From Clostridia bacterium (GTDB lineage: Bacteria > Bacillota > Clostridia > Christensenellales > DTU072): DNA of 19,971 bases. How positions within the stretch are numbered: position 1 is the first letter of the stretch; each line of letters opens with the position of its first letter. The notes under the pieces were generated by a model. It worked only from the letters and a program-made list of their open reading frames with translations, made no database searches and was not told the DNA's origin. Location: positions 1 through 19,971 of the forward strand of contig JAQVQU010000016.1 in assembly GCA_028701415.1 (NCBI GenBank). Direction: 5' to 3'. The position numbers and the translations under genes were made by a program. Of the stretch, positions 16,448-19,971 are shown one piece after another.

Positions 16448-16563
16448 TATATTTCCTTTTAAATGGTGGATTGATAAAACTTTAGAAACTTGGAATAATC
16501 TGCTTGGATAGACAAAGCTAGTATTTATGACACCTAAATCAAATCTTTTCTTTTCGTAGTATA

Positions 16564-16592
16564 TTGACACACTTGTGTACAGGTGATAAAAT
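16564..16592 (+). promoter_or_regulatory. Ferredoxin gene promoter with spacer palindrome
   Basis: Consensus TTGACA (16564-16569), 17-bp spacer, TAAAAT (16587-16592). The spacer is nearly filled by an imperfect palindrome CACTTGTGTACAGGTG (16570-16585), with half-sites CACnTGT and ACAnGTG, a classical place for a repressor operator. Confidence 0.75.
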
Positions 16593-16641
16593 AACCACTA
16601 GATGTAGTAAACATTAAATATTTTGTGAAGGAGAGAATAAT

Positions 16642-16815
16642 ATGGCATATGTAATAGATCAAGATGCTTGTATACAGTGTGGTGAGTGCATGAATTCATG
16701 CCCAGTAGGAGCAATTTCTGAAGAAGATGGAAAATTTACTATTAACCCCGATGAGTGCTTGAGCTGTGGTGTTTGTGCAGGAAGCTGCCCCCAAGAAGCT
16801 ATTTCTGAAGAGTAA
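16642..16815 (+). CDS. Small 2[4Fe-4S] ferredoxin
   Basis: A 57-residue electron carrier of the clostridial type. Two cluster motifs are complete: C10-x2-C13-x2-C16-x3-C20-P and C39-x2-C42-x2-C45-x3-C49-P. Each set contributes three Cys to one cluster and its last Cys to the other. The protein is very acidic, with no signal peptide, so cytoplasmic. The ATG has a GGAGAG site, its own strong promoter lies upstream and a terminator downstream, making it a single-gene unit. It probably serves low-potential electron transfer in anaerobic metabolism; the partner enzyme is not identifiable here. Confidence 0.95.
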   Translation: MAYVIDQDACIQCGECMNSCPVGAISEEDGKFTINPDECLSCGVCAGSCPQEAISEE

Positions 16816-16837
16816 TTTTTAAAAGAATTAGAACGAA

Positions 16838-16874
16838 TTAAGGCATACCCTATTTGGGGTATTGCCTTTTTTTT
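16838..16874 (+). terminator. Rho-independent terminator after the ferredoxin gene
   Basis: GGCATACCC/GGGTATTGCC stem with one bulged base and a short loop, followed by eight T. Confidence 0.88.
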
Positions 16875-16900
16875 GTCAAAAAAGGGGGGGTAAAAGGTTG

Positions 16901-17120
16901 GAAAAACGGATTGCTTGAAAAATGAATAGTTGTTGGAGATATGGCACTTCACAGGGTTAAAGTATTGAAAAATGTTGTTTGAGAAAGGAATAGTTGTTGG
17001 AGATATGCCGCTTCGTATGGATAAAGGCGCGCAAAAACGGATTGATTGAGAAATAAATGGTTGTTGGAGATAAGGGACTTCGTCGGAGTAAAGGCGTTCC
17101 GAAACGGATTGCTTAGAAAA
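16901..17120 (+). repeat. Diverged tandem repeats of 64-67 bp (three and a half units)
   Basis: Units are recognised by CGGATTG (16907, 17038, 17105; changed in unit 2) and by GTTGTTGGAGAT (16929, 16993, 17060). Spacings are 64 and 67 bp. The array lies between the ferredoxin terminator and the transketolase promoter and does not match the ferredoxin coding end. Confidence 0.85.
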
Positions 17121-17130
17121 TGCTTCAATA

Positions 17131-17166
17131 TTGACATAGTGATTGATTAGTTATAGAATAATTCTA
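17131..17166 (+). promoter_or_regulatory. Transketolase operon promoter with palindrome at -10
   Basis: TTGACA (17131-17136), 17-bp spacer, TAGAAT (17154-17159). The -10 is the left arm of a perfect 13-bp palindrome TAGAATAATTCTA (17154-17166) that reaches the expected transcription start, so a regulator could bind there. Confidence 0.78.
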
Positions 17167-17193
17167 ATGTGTCATCTTAAAAAAGGAGGAAAA

Positions 17194-18018
17194 ATGAACG
17201 ATTCAAAAGTTTTAAAAGAACTGGCTATTTCTATTCGTAAAGATATTGTCGAGTGTATTGCCAGTATCGGAGTTGGGCATATTGGTGGGTGCCTTTCTAT
17301 AGCCGATGTACTTGCCGTATTATATGGTAAATATATGAATATTGACCCCAAAAATCCAAAAATGGAAGGAAGAGATAGATTGGTTTGCAGCAAAGGTCAT
17401 GCAGGCCCTGCGGTGTACTCGGTTCTTGCAGAAAAAGGGTTTTTCCCTAAATCGGAGCTTCTCACTTTGAATCAAGGTGGAACAAATCTTCCTAGTCACT
17501 GTGACATGAATAAAACTCCTGGCATAGATATGACAGCAGGCTCATTGGGGCAAGGATTTTCTTGTGCTGTAGGCATTGCTCTCGGATCGAGAATTAAAAA
17601 AGATGGGGCCACAATATATGCGATAATTGGGGATGGGGAGAGTCAAGAAGGACAAATTTGGGAGGCGGCGATGTTTGCTGGGAACCAAGGTCTAGATAAT
17701 TTGATAGCTTTTACCGATTATAATAAACTTCAATTGGATGGAACTATCGAAGAGATAAATGATGTTGCGCCTCTAGCGGATAAATGGAAGGCCTTTAAAT
17801 GGGAAGTAATGAGTATTGATGGCCATGACGTAGATGCAATCGACAAGGCAATTGAGAAAGCCAAAACAATTAAAGGAAAACCAAAGATGATTATTCTTAA
17901 TACTGTTAAAGGAAAGGGAGTAAGCTTCGTTGAAGCTGCTCTAGTTGGATGTCATTCGATGTCCATTTCTGCGGAACAGAAAGAATCTGCTTTGCGCGAA
18001 ATAGGAGGAGCAAAATGA
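17194..18018 (+). CDS. Transketolase, N-terminal (TPP-binding) subunit
   Basis: The 274-residue half-enzyme carries the thiamine pyrophosphate-binding domain: GVGHIGG (26-32), SKGHAGP (67-73) with the active-site His, and the TPP/Mg motif starting at GDG (147-149) and ending at N177, in a region typical of split transketolases (QEGQIWEAAM). With the C half it moves two-carbon units between sugar phosphates in the non-oxidative pentose phosphate pathway. The ATG at 17194 follows GGAGG; an upstream ATG at 17143 lies in the promoter and is rejected. The stop overlaps the next start by 4 bp (ATGA), which suggests translational coupling and equal expression. Confidence 0.93.
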   Translation: MNDSKVLKELAISIRKDIVECIASIGVGHIGGCLSIADVLAVLYGKYMNIDPKNPKMEGRDRLVCSKGHAGPAVYSVLAEKGFFPKSELLTLNQGGTNLPSHCDMNKTPGIDMTAGSLGQGFSCAVGIALGSRIKKDGATIYAIIGDGESQEGQIWEAAMFAGNQGLDNLIAFTDYNKLQLDGTIEEINDVAPLADKWKAFKWEVMSIDGHDVDAIDKAIEKAKTIKGKPKMIILNTVKGKGVSFVEAALVGCHSMSISAEQKESALREIGGAK

Positions 18019-18953
18019 AACAAGATATAATGATGCGAGACATTTTGGTCGATTTCCTTCAAGAAAAAATTAAAACAGATGATAGAGTGGTTGTTGTAGA
18101 TGCGGATTTAGCTAAATGTTCAACTACTTTAAGGTTAGAAAAGGAATTTCCAGATAGGGCATACAATGTAGGGATTGCAGAGGCAAATATGACCTCAGTT
18201 GCTGCAGGGCTTGCTTCATATGGATTTATTCCTTTTGTACATAGTTTTGCTCCCTTTGCAACAAGAAGGTCGGCTGATCAGGTTATGATATCTGTTTGCT
18301 ATGCCAAACAAAATGTAAAAATTATTGGTACGGACCCTGGGATTACCGCTGAACTCAATGGGGGAACACATATGCCTTTTGAAGATATCGGGATGCTTAG
18401 GTCCATTCCTAATTTGGTAATATATGAGCCAACAGACGTAGTTGAATTTGAGCAGGCATTACCTCAAATACTTGAGCATGTTGGTCCGGTATATGTCAGG
18501 ATGCATAGAAAAAATCCGCCAATAGTAATGGAGGAAGGGAGAGAATTTAATTTATTTAAAGCATATAAGGTTTGCGAAGGGAAGGATGTCACTATAGTTG
18601 CTAGTGGAATAATGGTTTCTACCGCAAAAGAAGCGGCATTAGCCCTTTCAGCGGAGGGAATCTCTGTCGAAATAATATGTTGTCCCACAGTGAAGCCAAT
18701 TGATGAAAAGACTATATTAGATTCCGCGAAAAAGACGGGGGCAGTAGTAACCGCCGAGAATCATAATGTCATGGGTGCACTTAGAAGTGCGGTCTGCGAA
18801 GTGCTTAGCGAAAATTATCCAGTACCAGTTAGATCTGTTGGTATTAAAGAGAAATTTGGAGAGGTCGGAAAACTTTCTTATCTCAGAAAAGTATTTAATA
18901 TGGAAAGTGCAGACATTGTTAAAGCTGTTAAAGAGGTTCTATCCGCAAAGTAA
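18015..18953 (+). CDS. Transketolase, C-terminal (pyrimidine-binding) subunit
   Basis: The 312-residue partner of the preceding gene contains the pyrimidine-binding domain, with the catalytic Glu in VGIAEANM (E56), the following SFAPFATRRSADQV segment (77-90), the substrate-loop area around GGTHMPFED, and the transketolase C-terminal domain (~190-312, with VVTAENHNVMGAL). The ATG at 18015 is preceded by GGAGGAG within the end of the N half; upstream in-frame starts are rejected. Split transketolases (also used for some DXS-like enzymes) are common in Clostridia and archaea. The pair and its terminator form a two-gene operon. Confidence 0.93.
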   Translation: MKQDIMMRDILVDFLQEKIKTDDRVVVVDADLAKCSTTLRLEKEFPDRAYNVGIAEANMTSVAAGLASYGFIPFVHSFAPFATRRSADQVMISVCYAKQNVKIIGTDPGITAELNGGTHMPFEDIGMLRSIPNLVIYEPTDVVEFEQALPQILEHVGPVYVRMHRKNPPIVMEEGREFNLFKAYKVCEGKDVTIVASGIMVSTAKEAALALSAEGISVEIICCPTVKPIDEKTILDSAKKTGAVVTAENHNVMGALRSAVCEVLSENYPVPVRSVGIKEKFGEVGKLSYLRKVFNMESADIVKAVKEVLSAK

Positions 18954-18982
18954 ATCTTAATAGTTTTAGAGATTTTTATAAC

Positions 18983-19016
18983 AACCGCATCTAATAGCAG
19001 GTGCGGTTCTTTTTTT
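18983..19016 (+). terminator. Rho-independent terminator after the transketolase operon
   Basis: AACCGCATCT paired with AGGTGCGGTT (one G-T pair, loop AATAGC), followed by C and seven T. Confidence 0.9.
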
Positions 19017-19100
19017 AAAGAATAAAGAAATATTAAGTTATTAGAGATATGTACGATTATTCCAAGAACCAGATAGACAGATATGGGAAATACTATAAAG

Positions 19101-19451
19101 TTAAGATATTAAATCTGCAATTCCACCAGGAGTGCCAAAATAAACCACATTACCCTCTATTGATATATTTGGATAATCGATCGGATCATTTGAAATATCA
19201 AAGAAGTCTTTAGCGGTTTTCGAGGATACAAATTGTATAACGTGAACTGTTTCCGTGTGTTCTTTGTCGGCAACATAATAGCTCGCGACATTATCTATCT
19301 GGGGAGAAATGTCGATTATAGAATACCCCAGTTCTTCCATTTTTAATTTGCTTTCTTCGTAATCAAATTTACTGGCACAGCTGATTGAAGAGAGAAGTAA
19401 AACAATAACCATGGATAACAATATAGTAAAAACAAAAAACTTGCTTTTCAT
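19101..19451 (-). CDS. Predicted lipoprotein of unknown function, paralogue of its neighbour
   Basis: A 116-residue protein with a lysine-bearing start, a hydrophobic stretch (5-20) and SSISC ending at C25, an imperfect lipobox. The mature part is small and acidic. It shares with the next gene the motif SKLxxxxGYxxxDI at the start of the mature domain, a central strand pair (VHVIQFV against IIVVKYV) and an NVVYFGTPGG end against SVVYGGTDQA, so the two are distant paralogues. Ribosome site GAGGAAAGG precedes the ATG. It is likely anchored outside the membrane. I do not recognise the family and assign no function. Confidence 0.75.
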   Translation of the reverse strand: MKSKFFVFTILLSMVIVLLLSSISCASKFDYEESKLKMEELGYSIIDISPQIDNVASYYVADKEHTETVHVIQFVSSKTAKDFFDISNDPIDYPNISIEGNVVYFGTPGGIADLIS

Positions 19452-19492
19452 AGATAACCTTTCCTCTTAGACCCTATATCTTTATATTAAAC

Positions 19493-19521
19493 TTATGCCG
19501 CGAGCAAAGCTCACGGCATAA
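19493..19521 (-). terminator. Strong hairpin between the two lipoprotein genes
   Basis: A 13-bp stem with one mismatch (TTATGCCG-x-GAGC, loop AAA, GCTC-x-CGGCATAA) about 30 bp after the stop of the upstream lipoprotein gene. On the minus strand only a weak T-rich tail follows (AGTTTA), so termination may be partial. Confidence 0.55.
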
Positions 19522-19550
19522 AATTTACAAAGTAATATTATCGAGAGAAC

Positions 19551-19943
19551 TTAACCTTCAAAGGTTGCGAGTGCTTGATCTGTCCCTCCGTAAACAACGC
19601 TATTGTTCTGACAAGGAGAGTAACCTTGCCACCCATTTGTAGGGTCGAATTCGTTAGACATATCCCAGATGTTCTCGTATGCATCATCTGCATCGCTACC
19701 TTTTACATACTTAACAACGATTATTTCTTCAGTGACAAGTAGCACAGTTTTTGTTGCTTTAAAAGCCCAGGCCACCTTTCTATCATCAGAATCTTTGTCA
19801 ACCAATATATCAGTTACTGTATACCCAGCATTGGTCAATTTTGATTTAGCACTCTTTTCCGTGGAAGGAATGCAAGCAAGAAGAGTTGCGCTTGCTAAAC
19901 ATACTAACAATATTACTGCAGTTAAAACTAAAATCTTTCTCAT
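19551..19943 (-). CDS. Predicted lipoprotein of unknown function
   Basis: A 130-residue protein with a clear lipoprotein signal: MRK, a hydrophobic core, then the lipobox LLAC with C24. The mature domain begins with SAKSKLTNAGYTVTDI, which resembles the neighbouring lipoprotein, and ends in a NSVVYGGTDQALATF segment. One non-lipobox Cys lies in the signal core and one in the mature part (near SPCQNN). GGGGGA precedes the ATG. The fold is probably small alpha/beta. It is followed by a hairpin and then its paralogue. No function can be assigned. Confidence 0.78.
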   Translation of the reverse strand: MRKILVLTAVILLVCLASATLLACIPSTEKSAKSKLTNAGYTVTDILVDKDSDDRKVAWAFKATKTVLLVTEEIIVVKYVKGSDADDAYENIWDMSNEFDPTNGWQGYSPCQNNSVVYGGTDQALATFEG

Positions 19944-19971
19944 ATCATTCCCCCAATAATTATTTCTCTTT

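Larger units (their letters stand above)
16816..17193 (+). other. Intergenic region between the ferredoxin and transketolase genes
   Basis: 378 bp without a convincing gene. It holds the ferredoxin terminator, a G-run near 16884-16890, a tandem repeat array, and the transketolase promoter. Short peptides of 11-12 residues in two of the repeats (NSCWRYxxSxG and a stop) come from the repetition and only the first has an ATG; I do not call them genes. Confidence 0.7.

Noticed and set aside
16659..17137. Two minus-strand open frames across the ferredoxin gene and the repeat array
   Set aside because: One is antisense to an unmistakable ferredoxin; the other is made of repeat units and has no ribosome site. 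Similar peptides in them come from the DNA repetition.

Overview
The window looks like a chromosomal segment of an uncultured-type, low-GC Bacillota (Clostridia grade). The basis is gene content and order: a DnaD-domain primosome protein beside a DnaI/DnaC-type helicase loader, greA followed by lysS, an Orn/Lys/Arg-decarboxylase-like gene followed by tmk, holB and ricT (compare yaaO-tmk-holB-yaaT in Bacillus), and a queuosine-precursor transporter. A/T-rich codons, strong AGGAGG-like ribosome sites and TTGACA/TATAAT promoters agree. TGA is used as a stop, so the standard bacterial code applies. I cannot place it below class, and I see no phage, IS element, CRISPR array, rRNA or tRNA.

Layout. 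On the minus strand at the left are the helicase loader (cut by the window edge) and, upstream of it, a multi-module DnaD-like protein; together they form a replication-restart/initiation pair. Divergent from them is a 1125-residue Rad50/SbcC-shaped protein with a textbook zinc hook but eroded ATPase motifs. After a terminator come an ABC-2 exporter (ATPase plus permease), queT, greA, lysS, the decarboxylase-like gene, then tmk-holB-ricT (DNA precursor supply, clamp loader, Fe-S protein for RNA processing/development). A small 2[4Fe-4S] ferredoxin follows, then a split transketolase (N and C halves overlapping by 4 bp). The right end holds two minus-strand, distantly paralogous predicted lipoproteins of unknown function.

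The most unusual feature is between the genes. Six intergenic stretches carry short direct tandem repeats, with periods of about 48 to 74 bp. At three of them (after lysS, tmk and holB) the repeated unit starts inside the 3' end of the preceding gene, so the gene tail with its stop codon has been copied once or more downstream. The arrays do not share sequence with one another, which points to a recurrent local duplication process rather than a spreading element. The array before queT carries crossing inverted repeats, and its last unit supplies the -35 box of the likely queT promoter. The ferredoxin and transketolase promoters overlap palindromes that could be operators.

No obviously new multi-gene system is visible. 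The best candidates for novelty are the degenerate SbcC-like protein, the gene-tail tandem repeats and the paired lipoproteins.
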